From the NCBI GenBank assembly GCA_024280235.1, contig JAJRQN010000205.1:1-37095 (forward strand): a stretch of 37,095 nt of DNA. Direction: 5' to 3'. This DNA is from Bacteroidota bacterium (GTDB taxonomy: Bacteria > Bacteroidota > Bacteroidia > Bacteroidales > F082). This document shows, one piece after another, positions 8,837-16,174 of this stretch. A program made the position numbers and the translations under genes. The notes under the pieces were generated by a model, which was not told the origin of the DNA, ran no database searches, and was given only the letters and a program-made list of their open reading frames with translations. The first letter of the stretch is position 1. Every line of letters begins with the position of its first letter.

Positions 8837-9740
8837 GTTTTGGAATAATTACTTTTAATGATAATGGGAGTACCTTAACTTCTAATTTCTTGCTGATTTT
8901 CCTTGCTTCGCCATCGATGTTGACTATTCGGTTTTTCTTTTGGGAAATCCAAAAATGATCTGAGCGGAAACTTTGAACATAACGCGATTTGTCTATAGCC
9001 CTCAATAGCAGCAGATTCGCAATCATGGGAAGATCAAAGATACCTGGTTTCTGCACTATAATCACATCCAGCTTACCATCGCGCAGGAGCGCATTGGGAG
9101 CAATGGTTGTGTTATAACCAAACTGGTTGGAGTTGGCGAAGCTGATAAAAAGAGCACGGGTACTCACGGGCGGGTTGTCATCAAATTCGATTTTGTATTT
9201 TTTAGGCTTGTAATACAGAAAATTTGTAGAAATCAGATGTGCATAAGAGAAAAAACCCCTTCGCTCACCTTTGGCGAACAACTTTGCCACCAGTGCATCG
9301 AAGCCCACGCCGGCGATACTTACAAAAGGTATGCCGTTCACGGAAGCCGTATCTATCTCCGTTACATGCTGTCGGTTTATGAGTCTCATAGCTCCCAAAA
9401 TCGTCCGCGGTATCCCCAAATGACGTGCCAGCCCGTTGCCTGAACCTTGCGGGATAATCCCCAAAACCGTTTCGCTGCCAATAATCTGCGAGGCTATCTC
9501 GTTGATAGTGCCATCACCGCCTACGGCTACCACCACATCAGTTTTTTGTGCCACCGCTTCGCGACTCAACTCCACAGCATGACCGGCATAAGCTGTCTCT
9601 TTGATTTCCGGGATAAATTTTTTAATGTTGACATGCCTTTGGATGGCATCGGAAAGTTTGTCTCGCCGGTGCATTCCCGAAACGGGATTCACAATAAACA
9701 GAATTTTCTTTTTCTTTTGCAGAACTTGCTGCATACGCAT
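8823..9740 (-). CDS. Diacylglycerol/lipid kinase, YegS/BmrU family
   Basis: The 305-residue product has the diacylglycerol kinase catalytic fold. The glycine-rich motif GGDGTINE is at residues 74-81 and the second nucleotide-binding motif PQGSGNGLARHL is near 97-108. The N-terminus KILFIVNPVSG is typical, and the C-terminal part holds ALLRDGKLDVIIVQKPG. It should phosphorylate a membrane lipid with ATP, either diacylglycerol recycling or a YegS-like phosphatidylglycerol kinase. It starts 4 bases after the lipoprotein gene and overlaps the SUI1 gene by 14 bases. Confidence 0.92.
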   Translation of the reverse strand: MRMQQVLQKKKKILFIVNPVSGMHRRDKLSDAIQRHVNIKKFIPEIKETAYAGHAVELSREAVAQKTDVVVAVGGDGTINEIASQIIGSETVLGIIPQGSGNGLARHLGIPRTILGAMRLINRQHVTEIDTASVNGIPFVSIAGVGFDALVAKLFAKGERRGFFSYAHLISTNFLYYKPKKYKIEFDDNPPVSTRALFISFANSNQFGYNTTIAPNALLRDGKLDVIIVQKPGIFDLPMIANLLLLRAIDKSRYVQSFRSDHFWISQKKNRIVNIDGEARKISKKLEVKVLPLSLKVIIPKHAIK

Positions 9741-9744
9741 TCTC

Positions 9745-10083
9745 TTAAAAAATTTCCACTATCACCGTACGGAATTTCTCGTCGGCTTTGTTGCCGGCTG
9801 CATCGCTTACGTTGTAGTATACTTTATAAATATCTCTTTTATGAATGTTCACATTGTCGGTTACCTGTAAACGGTCGCTAATATCTAATGTGTCACCGTT
9901 TTCCTGAATATCATAAGCTTTGGCTCCTGCGTCTGTATAAGTCGAATCCAGCTCCGTGTAAACAGGGTTACTTCCTAACACCACGATAAAAGGTTTGGTC
10001 TTATCGGTGCTCTCATTTTTATGGCAACTTCCAAGAAGTACGACCAAAAACAAAGCGAAAAGAAAACCAATCCAATATTTCAT
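9745..10083 (-). CDS. Small lipoprotein with a DUF5011/Ig-like domain
   Basis: The 112-residue protein has a lipoprotein signal with the lipobox LGSC (Cys at residue 19), then CHKNESTDK. After lipidation it would be mature at the cell envelope. Residues about 30-112 form one immunoglobulin-like domain of the DUF5011 type. Markers are the opening PFIVVLGSNPVYTELDSTYT, then DAGAKAYD and the closing DIYKVYYNVSDAAGNKADE. It is first in the minus-strand run, with a perfect -7 box 19 bases upstream. Its role is unknown; Ig-like domains of this kind usually mediate binding. Confidence 0.85.
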   Translation of the reverse strand: MKYWIGFLFALFLVVLLGSCHKNESTDKTKPFIVVLGSNPVYTELDSTYTDAGAKAYDIQENGDTLDISDRLQVTDNVNIHKRDIYKVYYNVSDAAGNKADEKFRTVIVEIF

Positions 10084-10101
10084 TTTGTTTTTTTATGAGT
10101 G

Positions 10102-10109
10102 CAAAGCTA
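10102..10109 (-). promoter_or_regulatory. Promoter -7 box for the lipoprotein-kinase-SUI1-peptidase run
   Basis: On the minus strand this reads TAGCTTTG, a perfect match to the Bacteroidota -7 consensus TAnnTTTG. It lies 19 bases before the lipoprotein ATG, implying a very short leader. I see no clear -33 TTTG at the expected 19-21 base spacing. Confidence 0.5.
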
Positions 10110-10255
10110 AAAAATTCAGGAGATTTTTCATATGTTATGTTCTTGTATAGTTTGTTTCTCACTTATAGAGGTTTATATCCAATGAAAATTAAGGCGAAAG
10201 CCATAACAGAAGGATTTTCTCCTTTTCTTTTCGCATATTTGCCAAAAATTAGAAT

Positions 10256-11332
10256 ATGTATTCTTATTCATATCTTTTTGATTTTACCCAATCCGTTTTT
10301 GAGAAAATGGGTCTTTCCACAGGGGAGGCAAGGCAGGCAGCCGACATCCTCATGCGGGCTGAATTGCGTAATATTTCAACACATGGGCTGGTGCGTCTTC
10401 CGGAGTATGTCCGTCTTTGGCAAGACAAGCGCATCACGGTAACGCCCGAATTTGTTGTAGTGCACGAAACGCCTTCCACGGCATTGGTGGATGGCGGCAA
10501 AGGGTTGGGACTAATAACGGCTCCCAAGGCCATGAATCTTGCCATCGAGAAGGCTAAAACAGCCGGCACAGGCTGGGTGGCGGTACGGAATTCTTATCAT
10601 TTTGGTATTGCCGGTTATTATGCCATGAAAGCGTTGGAACACGACATGATCGGTATCACCATGACCAATACCAACCCGTTGGTGGCTCCCACTTATTCTA
10701 AATATGGAATGTTGGGAACCAATCCCATTGCAGTGGCTATTCCGGCAGGGGAAGAGCCGCCTTTTGTAGCTGATTTTGCCACATCGCCTGTTTCGCGGGG
10801 TAAAGTGGATGTGTTTGAAAGCGAGGGAAAAGATACGCCTGATGGACTTTTGCAGGATAACCAGGGAAGTCCTACGATAGATTCCTCCATTCTCAGAAAC
10901 GGTGGCGCTTTACGAACCCTCGGTGGCGATATGGCGCATGGAGGACACAAGGGGTTTTGCCTGACTTCTATTGTGGATATTTTTTCGGCGGTTTTCTCCG
11001 GCGCTAACTTCGGGCCGACTGTGGTGCCGACACTGGGATATGTGAAAGATAAGGCTGGCGCCGAAGACAATGGCATCGGCCATTTTTTCGGAGCCATGCG
11101 TATTGATGCATTTCAAACAGCTGCTGAATTTAAAGCGGGAATGGACAAATGGATTCGAACGTTTAGGGAAGCTGAGCCGGTGGACGGAAAAGAACGTGTC
11201 ATCATCCCCGGCGACCCGGAAAGGAAATCTGAAGCAAAAAAAATGAAAGAGGGTATTGCACTAAGCAAAAAATCGTTGGACGGTCTGAAAAATGTTGCCG
11301 GGATATTTGAAATACCATTTGAAGTGCTGTAG
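10256..11332 (+). CDS. Ldh family (malate/L-lactate-type) NAD(P)-dependent oxidoreductase
   Basis: This 358-residue enzyme belongs to the type 2 malate/L-lactate dehydrogenase family (YlbC/AllD/ComC fold), unrelated to classical LDH/MDH. Conserved segments are RAELRNISTHGLVRLPEY, the catalytic-His region RNSYHFGIAGYY (H115), TNTNPLVAPTYSKYGMLGTNP, then FVADFATSPVSRGKV and HGGHKGFCL. The family reduces 2-keto acids or oxidises 2-hydroxy acids with NAD(P)H, and the exact substrate cannot be read here. It stands alone, divergent from the lipoprotein gene (172-base spacer) and followed by a possible mobile-element relic. Confidence 0.9.
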   Translation: MYSYSYLFDFTQSVFEKMGLSTGEARQAADILMRAELRNISTHGLVRLPEYVRLWQDKRITVTPEFVVVHETPSTALVDGGKGLGLITAPKAMNLAIEKAKTAGTGWVAVRNSYHFGIAGYYAMKALEHDMIGITMTNTNPLVAPTYSKYGMLGTNPIAVAIPAGEEPPFVADFATSPVSRGKVDVFESEGKDTPDGLLQDNQGSPTIDSSILRNGGALRTLGGDMAHGGHKGFCLTSIVDIFSAVFSGANFGPTVVPTLGYVKDKAGAEDNGIGHFFGAMRIDAFQTAAEFKAGMDKWIRTFREAEPVDGKERVIIPGDPERKSEAKKMKEGIALSKKSLDGLKNVAGIFEIPFEVL

Positions 11333-11375
11333 ATATATTTGTGAATCATTCAGGCTGATTGTTAGTTTTACTCTG

Positions 11376-11553
11376 TAGAACCTGTTTTTTTGATGTATAG
11401 TGAGCTATTGCCCATAATCGAAGAGCTTTATGCTTTAAATCCTGGAGAAAAATTTGTTTGGCTTCCCGATTAGATTTTTAGTTGGACATGGATAGAAGTT
11501 ACCGGTATTGAAAATATTATGCTAACTTTATGCTCTTGAAGAAACAGGTTCTA
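11376..11553. mobile_element. MITE-like element or relic with 12-bp terminal inverted repeats
   Basis: The sequence TAGAACCTGTTT at 11376-11387 is repeated exactly as its reverse complement AAACAGGTTCTA at 11542-11553. This bounds a 178-base AT-rich segment in a gene-poor gap. If the outer TA is a target duplication, the termini would be GAACCTGTTT with TA flanks, as for Tc1/mariner-IS630-type elements. The interior has no transposase. It holds only a 26-codon open stretch (11393-11473) that may be a gene fragment. The right end lies 1 base before the ATG at 11555. No second copy is in the window. Confidence 0.4.
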
Positions 11554-11554
11554 A

Positions 11555-12157
11555 ATGACGATCATGGTACACCACTTTTATGAAAGTCAAAAAATTGAAA
11601 CAGGTTATTTTAGCGCTGCCGACAACTTTTACCGGCAACAGTTGGGGGCGGTAAAAACAGAGCGCTGTGATTATCACACGGAGAAAGGAAGAATTTTTCA
11701 GCGAGACGACATCGACCTGTGGCTGACGTTGGGAAGTGAAAAGATTTCGGTCAGCGAAAAAAAACGTACCCGTGATTTTAATGATCTCTACCTTGAAGTT
11801 TACAGTAAATTTCCGGACACATCCGGCTGGACTGTTCATTCCAAGGCAGACTTTTTGGCTTACTTTTTTCCGGACAGAGTATTCTGGGCCGGATTTCCAC
11901 AAATCGTTCGTTTTTGCAGGGAGAGCCTTTTTCCACAAATCTCTTCCCATTGGTTTGAGAACTTAAAATCAAACCATCTCAAAAAAAGCGCACAGAAAAA
12001 GCATACGATAAAAATCGCCGGACAGGTTTATGATGTTGTGCTCATTCAGGCTTACAACGAAAGTGATGGAAACAGTTGGTACACCATGGGTATCAGTATT
12101 CCCTTTGACATGCTAAAAGACAACCATATCAAATTCCGGATTTATCCCTTGAAATAA
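11555..12157 (+). CDS. Hypothetical protein, possible PD-(D/E)XK-like fold
   Basis: I cannot name a family for this 200-residue soluble protein. Residues 51-92 look like the core of a PD-(D/E)XK-type nuclease fold. A beta strand carries acidic residues (RDDIDLWL, D52/D54), the next strand ends in an ExK motif (ISVSEKK, E68/K70), and TRDFNDLYLEVYSKF follows, then SKADFLAYFF. This is inference from the D...ExK pattern and needs a profile search. The start may be the ATG at 11555 or the in-frame ATG at 11564, which gives MVHHFYESQ. The gene is isolated between a MITE-like element, whose end abuts it, and a structured non-coding element, so it looks accessory. Confidence 0.65.
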   Translation: MTIMVHHFYESQKIETGYFSAADNFYRQQLGAVKTERCDYHTEKGRIFQRDDIDLWLTLGSEKISVSEKKRTRDFNDLYLEVYSKFPDTSGWTVHSKADFLAYFFPDRVFWAGFPQIVRFCRESLFPQISSHWFENLKSNHLKKSAQKKHTIKIAGQVYDVVLIQAYNESDGNSWYTMGISIPFDMLKDNHIKFRIYPLK

Positions 12158-12288
12158 AATAATGTTCTTTTGGCTGTATTCTCAGCGAGTGTTGAAATCA
12201 GTGGTCATTCTGTTGTTATTCAATCGTCAACGGTTATCAGATCATGGTTTGTTCAGAATGATTGCATTTAATATTTATCTTTTCATTG

Positions 12289-12516
12289 CGGAAGGGATGG
12301 AAGCGGATAGCCCGCAGCGACACAGCGGAATGGAGGCTGGCAGAGGCATGGCGACTGCAAGAAGCCCATGGAAATGACATAGCCGACACCGCTGTGATGT
12401 GAGGACTATAAGCGAACAGCCCGGTGAGGTTTGCGTTGGCCTCCACTTCAGGCGGGTAGGCCTGAAGTGGCGTGGGGGAACCGAAGCCGCCCAAAATAAA
12501 CAGCCACTCCAATTCC
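12289..12516 (+). ncRNA. GC-rich structured repeat element (candidate Bacteroidota Flavo-1-like RNA)
   Basis: This stretch is far more GC-rich than its surroundings and folds readily. CACAGCGG at 12321-12328 pairs perfectly with CCGCTGTG at 12389-12396. GCGAAC (about 12412-12417) pairs with GTTTGC (one G-U), and CCACTTCAGGC 12443-12453 pairs with GCCTGAAGTGG 12460-12470. Two related modules occur, GGAAGCGGATAGCCCGC near 12299-12315 and AAGCGAACAGCCCGG near 12410-12424. GAAGCGG/AGCCCG modules of this sort recur between genes in many Bacteroidota genomes. I recall the Rfam Flavo-1 motif as similar but cannot check it. The strand is assumed from the modules. It may be a non-coding RNA or an interspersed repeat. 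Confidence 0.45.
12443..12470. repeat. Perfect 11-bp hairpin inside the structured element
   Basis: CCACTTCAGGC (12443-12453) and GCCTGAAGTGG (12460-12470) are exact inverted copies around the 6-base loop GGGTAG. No T-run follows, so this is not a standard intrinsic terminator. Confidence 0.85.
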
Positions 12517-12525
12517 CAATTTTAT

Positions 12526-12533
12526 TATTTTTG
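12526..12533 (+). promoter_or_regulatory. Promoter -7 box for the DUF3127 gene
   Basis: TATTTTTG fully matches the Bacteroidota -7 consensus TAnnTTTG and lies 33 bases before the ATG. The expected -33 TTTG is absent; that position falls inside the 3' end of the GC-rich structured element. Confidence 0.5.
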
Positions 12534-12566
12534 TGGAATTAAATTACTAACAAAAAGCATACTGAC

Positions 12567-12929
12567 ATGGGTGTAGAACTGAAAGGCAGAATGATTAAGA
12601 AATTGCCTGTGGTAAACGGTGAGAGCCGTGCCGGAAACAAGTGGGAGAAACAGGAATTTGTGATTGAGACGGAGGAACAATATCCGAAAAAGGTGTGCAT
12701 CAGTGTGTGGGGCGACCGTGTGCGTGAGCTGGAGAAATTCCAGGAAGGCGACGTGGTGATTGCTTCGGTAAACATCGAGTCGCGCGAGTATAACGAACGC
12801 TGGTACACCGACATACGCGCCTGGCGACTGCAACGTGATGAGAGTAGCAGCCTTCCACCTCTGCCGCCGGAAGCACAAAGTGACGATTCGGCTTTGATGG
12901 ATGACGGAGCCGGCGATCTTCCGTTTTAA
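12567..12929 (+). CDS. DUF3127 protein with OB-fold-like body and SSB-like C-terminal tip
   Basis: The 120-residue protein matches the DUF3127 family found in Bacteroidota. Residues 1-90 look like a small beta-barrel: GRMIKKLPVVNG, WEKQEFVIETEEQYPKKVCI, then WGDRVRELEKFQEGDVVIAS and WYTDIRAWRLQ. This order resembles the OB fold of single-stranded DNA-binding protein. The remainder is a flexible acidic tail ending DDGAGDLPF, close to the DDDIPF tip with which SSB recruits repair and replication proteins. A nucleic-acid-binding role is inference; the family has no assigned function that I know of. The transporter gene follows after 9 bases. Confidence 0.85.
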   Translation: MGVELKGRMIKKLPVVNGESRAGNKWEKQEFVIETEEQYPKKVCISVWGDRVRELEKFQEGDVVIASVNIESREYNERWYTDIRAWRLQRDESSSLPPLPPEAQSDDSALMDDGAGDLPF

Positions 12930-12938
12930 TCTCCCGAC

Positions 12939-13838
12939 ATGAAGAAAGAGAACCTGACAGCGCATCTCGCCGTGTTGGGTGCCAACATCATCTTCGGTCT
13001 GAATTATGTGATTGCCAAAGGTATTATGCCTCATTGGATGGAGCCGCGTGCGATTATCTTTTTCCGCGTTACAGGTGCTACAGCTGCTTTCTGGCTTGTT
13101 GAGATGCTCACGCAGCGGGAAAAAGTCGCCCGCAAAGACCTGAAGCGGATGTTTCTGCTTGCTTTTTTCGGCGTGGCGCTGAATCAGATTCTGTTTTTTG
13201 AAGGGCTGAACCTGACCACACCTATTAATGCTTCTATCATTATGGTGGGAACGCCGATTCTGGTACTTGTAATGTCGCATTTTGTAATTGGGGATAAAAT
13301 TTCGGGACGCAAACTTTTAGGAATTATCCTGGGATTTAGCGGTGCTGCCTTTCTGATTTTACGTAATGGCCATTTCACCCTCAGCTCAAATACTGCTCTG
13401 GGAAACCTGCTTGTCCTGATTAATGCTTCTTCTTACGGCCTGTTCCTCGTGATGGTGAAGCCGCTCATGTCGAAATACAGGCCACTGACGGTTATGAAGT
13501 GGGTCTTTACTTTCGGACTTATTTTTGTCATTCCCGTTTCTGTTGGGGAAGTTGTCCGTACAAATTTCAGCATCATTCCACTGAACATTTGGTTTTCTAT
13601 CATGTATGTGGTCATTTTTACCACCATTTTCGCCTATTTTCTGAACAACTATTCACTGCGACGAATCTCGCCATCTGCTAACAGTTCATACATTTACCTG
13701 CAACCGATTCTGGCCTCACTTGTAGCTATTTTTGCCGGCAAGGACAGGCTTACGCTGACAGAAATTGTGGCTTCGTTGCTGATTTTTTCGGGGGTGTATT
13801 TTGTGAATAAAAAGCGTATTCGGAAAGTAGCCGCTTAA
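12939..13838 (+). CDS. EamA/DMT superfamily transporter
   Basis: The 299-residue protein has about ten membrane helices in two EamA repeats, the drug/metabolite transporter layout. The first repeat starts LAVLGANIIFGLNYVIAKGI and ends around LGFSGAAFLILRNGHFT. The second starts at LVLINASSYGLFLVMVKPLM and ends LIFSGVYFVNKKRIRK. Family members export amino acids, nucleotide-related or other metabolites across the inner membrane, and the substrate here cannot be deduced. It lies 9 bases after the DUF3127 gene and 57 bases before kdsA, so the three may share a transcript. Confidence 0.9.
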   Translation: MKKENLTAHLAVLGANIIFGLNYVIAKGIMPHWMEPRAIIFFRVTGATAAFWLVEMLTQREKVARKDLKRMFLLAFFGVALNQILFFEGLNLTTPINASIIMVGTPILVLVMSHFVIGDKISGRKLLGIILGFSGAAFLILRNGHFTLSSNTALGNLLVLINASSYGLFLVMVKPLMSKYRPLTVMKWVFTFGLIFVIPVSVGEVVRTNFSIIPLNIWFSIMYVVIFTTIFAYFLNNYSLRRISPSANSSYIYLQPILASLVAIFAGKDRLTLTEIVASLLIFSGVYFVNKKRIRKVAA

Positions 13839-13895
13839 TACATATCATTTTGTATTTTAGCCTGAGCATAAAATTTTCTTTTAAAATTCTGTAAA

Positions 13896-14723
13896 ATGAG
13901 ATTCAATTTTGACTACCTGCCCAAAATAAAACATACCGGCAGCAATAATTTCTTCCTGCTGGCCGGCCCTTGTGTGATAGAAAACGAGAAGATGGCTTAT
14001 CCGATAGCCGAGCATATTCTGAAGATAACCGACCGGCTTAAAATACCATTTATTTTCAAGGCTTCCTACAAAAAAGCTAACCGTTCTCGTCTGGACTCCT
14101 TTTCGGGGATTGGAGATGAAAAAGCGCTGAAAATTCTCAGAGATATTTCTGAAAAATTTGATATTCCCGTTGTTACCGATATTCATTCGGCAAAGGAAGC
14201 ACAGCTGGCAGCAGATTATGTGGATGTGTTGCAAATTCCGGCTTTTTTGTGCCGGCAAACCGAGCTGCTACTCGCAGCCGGTAAAACAGGAAAAGTCATC
14301 AACATTAAAAAAGGGCAATTTGTTTCGGGCGAAGCCATGCGTTTTGCAGTGGAGAAAGTACAATCCACAGGCAACGAAAACATCTGGCTCACCGAGCGGG
14401 GAAACATGTTTGGCTACGGCGACCTTGTGGTGGATTACCGCAACATCCCGGCGATGCAAAGTATTGGTTTTCCGGTGATTCTCGACATTACCCACTCGCT
14501 GCAGCAACCTAACCAGAGTAGTGGTATTACGGGAGGAAACCCGCAACTTATTGAAACCATGGGACGTGCAGGCATTGCTGCCGGCGTAGATGGTATTTTT
14601 CTGGAAACACATCCGCAACCATCCATGGCCAAATCGGATGGCGCCAACATGCTTCCGTCAGACCAATTGGAAAAACTACTGGAGCATCTCGTGGAAATCA
14701 GAAAAGTGGTGAACGGGTTTTGA
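13896..14723 (+). CDS. kdsA: 3-deoxy-8-phosphooctulonate (Kdo-8-P) synthase
   Basis: This 275-residue enzyme condenses arabinose 5-phosphate with phosphoenolpyruvate to Kdo-8-phosphate for LPS inner core. Characteristic segments are FLLAGPCVIENEKM (C26), IFKASYKKANRSRLDSF, the substrate loop VVTDIHSAKEAQLAADYVD, NIKKGQF, LTERGNMFGYGDLVVD, ILDITHSLQQP and FLETHPQPSMAKSDGANMLP. The Cys in AGPC, with the His, Glu and Asp in the later motifs, is the ligand set of the metal-dependent class; the E. coli-type metal-independent class has Asn at this place. It follows a transporter gene by 57 bases. Other LPS-core genes (gmhA, gmhB) lie about 6 kb away on the other strand. Confidence 0.97.
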   Translation: MRFNFDYLPKIKHTGSNNFFLLAGPCVIENEKMAYPIAEHILKITDRLKIPFIFKASYKKANRSRLDSFSGIGDEKALKILRDISEKFDIPVVTDIHSAKEAQLAADYVDVLQIPAFLCRQTELLLAAGKTGKVINIKKGQFVSGEAMRFAVEKVQSTGNENIWLTERGNMFGYGDLVVDYRNIPAMQSIGFPVILDITHSLQQPNQSSGITGGNPQLIETMGRAGIAAGVDGIFLETHPQPSMAKSDGANMLPSDQLEKLLEHLVEIRKVVNGF

Positions 14724-14867
14724 TGGTAAAGTTGTTTTAAGAAAGAGCCATGTTCCGCTATTTCCTCTCTATTGCTCGATTTATTACGCATAATACCGGA
14801 TATATTTTGGAAATCATTAGCCTTTCCCATTTACCATCCTGGAAATTATCTCAAGGTACATATCCAT

Positions 14868-16043
14868 TTACTTTTTATCAATTCCCATCAAGGCGCCGGT
14901 TTTAGGACTAATGCTAAGACGAGTGTTTTTCCTGACCGGAGCAGTGGTAACCACGCCGAGCTGTGGTACCTCAAAAGTATCGGAATAAAACGGGATGCTC
15001 CCATTGCCTACCGAAATCACGGCTTTTACAGGAATTCGGTAAAAAAGATTATCGGGGCCGGTTGTCTTTTTCCCTGCGACCTGCGTCATCGGGTTGACTA
15101 TCTGAGCTTTAACGTTCAGTAAATGTGTATTTCCATCTTTGTCAGTAAACTGCAATAACTTCCCGGATAATGTCTGTTTTTCAGGATCAAAGACAAAAGA
15201 ACGCACTACCATCTGTCGGTATTCACGACCCAGAAACAGCACCATATACTCATGTTCCAGTTTCTGTAATTCCACATCCATATAGCGGATGCCTTCGCCG
15301 TAATTCACTTCCTGATAGCCGGTAAGCAGGTTAAAGCGGCTGGTACGGATATTCTTTATCTGTTTGGCGGCATCGTTGGCACGCTCTTCTTCCGTAAGAT
15401 TCACCCAGCCGGTTTTATACAGAAATCGTTTAATGGTTACTGTGTCAATAGTTATCTTCCGGACAATGGTGTCCACTTTCTGAGCTTGCGTGTATCCGGC
15501 CTGCATGTCAAAGCCTTTCCGGTGATCTGAAAAAAGATACATCTGGCTGGAATTTTGTGAAGCAGCGGAAAGTGCGGGCTGTTTGTTTTTCAGGTCAGGT
15601 TGCTCTGTCGGGCCAAAATTCGTTAGTATGCCTGCATCGTTCAACCGGAGGCCAAAAGAACTGATCTCTTTGGAAGAACGATTTTCAGGAAAACGAACGT
15701 AAAATAGTGCAGTCGGGTCGGCAACAGTTACCGGAACTACTTTAACAGACAACAGCCGGTAATACACTTTTTTGGTTTTCATATAGTTGGTAGTACCAAG
15801 ATATTTTGTGGCGTAAGCAGCAAATGGTCCTGGGATTTCATTCACCTGCTCCATAACTACCCTAATCTTAAAAATGGTTTTTGGTAAAGCATAGTATATA
15901 CCTCCGCCCGGGGTGGCGGCCATCTGTTTTCCATTGGCTTTTGTAACCTGAAACTGATATTGGGTTTGTGCTCCAACCTGTACAAAAAGTAGAAGAAGAG
16001 GAAATAGCAGCAACATCCGCAATGTATGGACTTGTGTGTTCAT
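14868..16043 (-). CDS. DUF4831 family secreted protein
   Basis: The 391-residue product has a signal peptide (hydrophobic LLLFPLLLLFVQVGA, cut before QTQYQFQ). It matches the Bacteroidota DUF4831 family, with GGGIYYALPKTIFKIRVVME near the N-terminus, GPFAAYATKYLG, the central FLYKTGWVNLTEEERANDAA and the late FYRIPVKAVISVGNG. The family is uncharacterised and presumably periplasmic or surface-exposed. It converges on kdsA across a 144-base spacer with nothing recognisable. A -7 box lies 26 bases upstream, directly beside the glnN terminator. Confidence 0.87.
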   Translation of the reverse strand: MNTQVHTLRMLLLFPLLLLFVQVGAQTQYQFQVTKANGKQMAATPGGGIYYALPKTIFKIRVVMEQVNEIPGPFAAYATKYLGTTNYMKTKKVYYRLLSVKVVPVTVADPTALFYVRFPENRSSKEISSFGLRLNDAGILTNFGPTEQPDLKNKQPALSAASQNSSQMYLFSDHRKGFDMQAGYTQAQKVDTIVRKITIDTVTIKRFLYKTGWVNLTEEERANDAAKQIKNIRTSRFNLLTGYQEVNYGEGIRYMDVELQKLEHEYMVLFLGREYRQMVVRSFVFDPEKQTLSGKLLQFTDKDGNTHLLNVKAQIVNPMTQVAGKKTTGPDNLFYRIPVKAVISVGNGSIPFYSDTFEVPQLGVVTTAPVRKNTRLSISPKTGALMGIDKK

Positions 16044-16069
16044 AACCGTATTTGTTCTTTGTTAACGGA

Positions 16070-16077
16070 CAAATTTA
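16070..16077 (-). promoter_or_regulatory. Promoter -7 box for the DUF4831 gene
   Basis: On the minus strand this reads TAAATTTG, matching TAnnTTTG, 26 bases before the ATG. The -33 zone would fall in the glnN terminator hairpin, and no TTTG is visible there. Confidence 0.45.
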
Positions 16078-16081
16078 CAAA

Positions 16082-16117
16082 AAATAATCCCCGAAATGCG
16101 TTATCCGGGGATTATTT
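16082..16117 (-). terminator. Intrinsic terminator after glnN
   Basis: AAATAATCCCCG (16082-16093) and CGGGGATTATTT (16106-16117) form a perfect 12-bp stem around a 12-base loop. On the minus strand the stem ends in a T-run (ATTATTTTTTG), as expected for termination of the gmhA-gmhB-symporter-glnN transcript. Confidence 0.85.
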
Positions 16118-16174
16118 GACGGTACTGTTTTAGACGTGGGCGTTTTTTTTCAAGAGTGGATACCTAAAACGGGG

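Larger units (their letters stand above)
12158..12566. other. 409-base intergenic region with a structured element and a promoter
   Basis: No convincing gene is present. The first 130 bases are AT-rich and featureless. From about 12289 to 12516 the sequence becomes GC-rich and strongly structured, described separately. A -7 box follows at 12526-12533, then a short leader to the DUF3127 gene. A 71-codon open frame at 12162-12377 runs into the structured element and has no protein-like character. Confidence 0.6.

Noticed and set aside
12162-12377. 71-codon open frame as a gene
   Set aside because: It runs into the GC-rich structured element, has no protein-like pattern in its second half and no recognisable start context.
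14772-15122. 116-codon plus-strand frame after kdsA
   Set aside because: Most of it is antisense to the clear DUF4831 gene and it lacks any protein feature.
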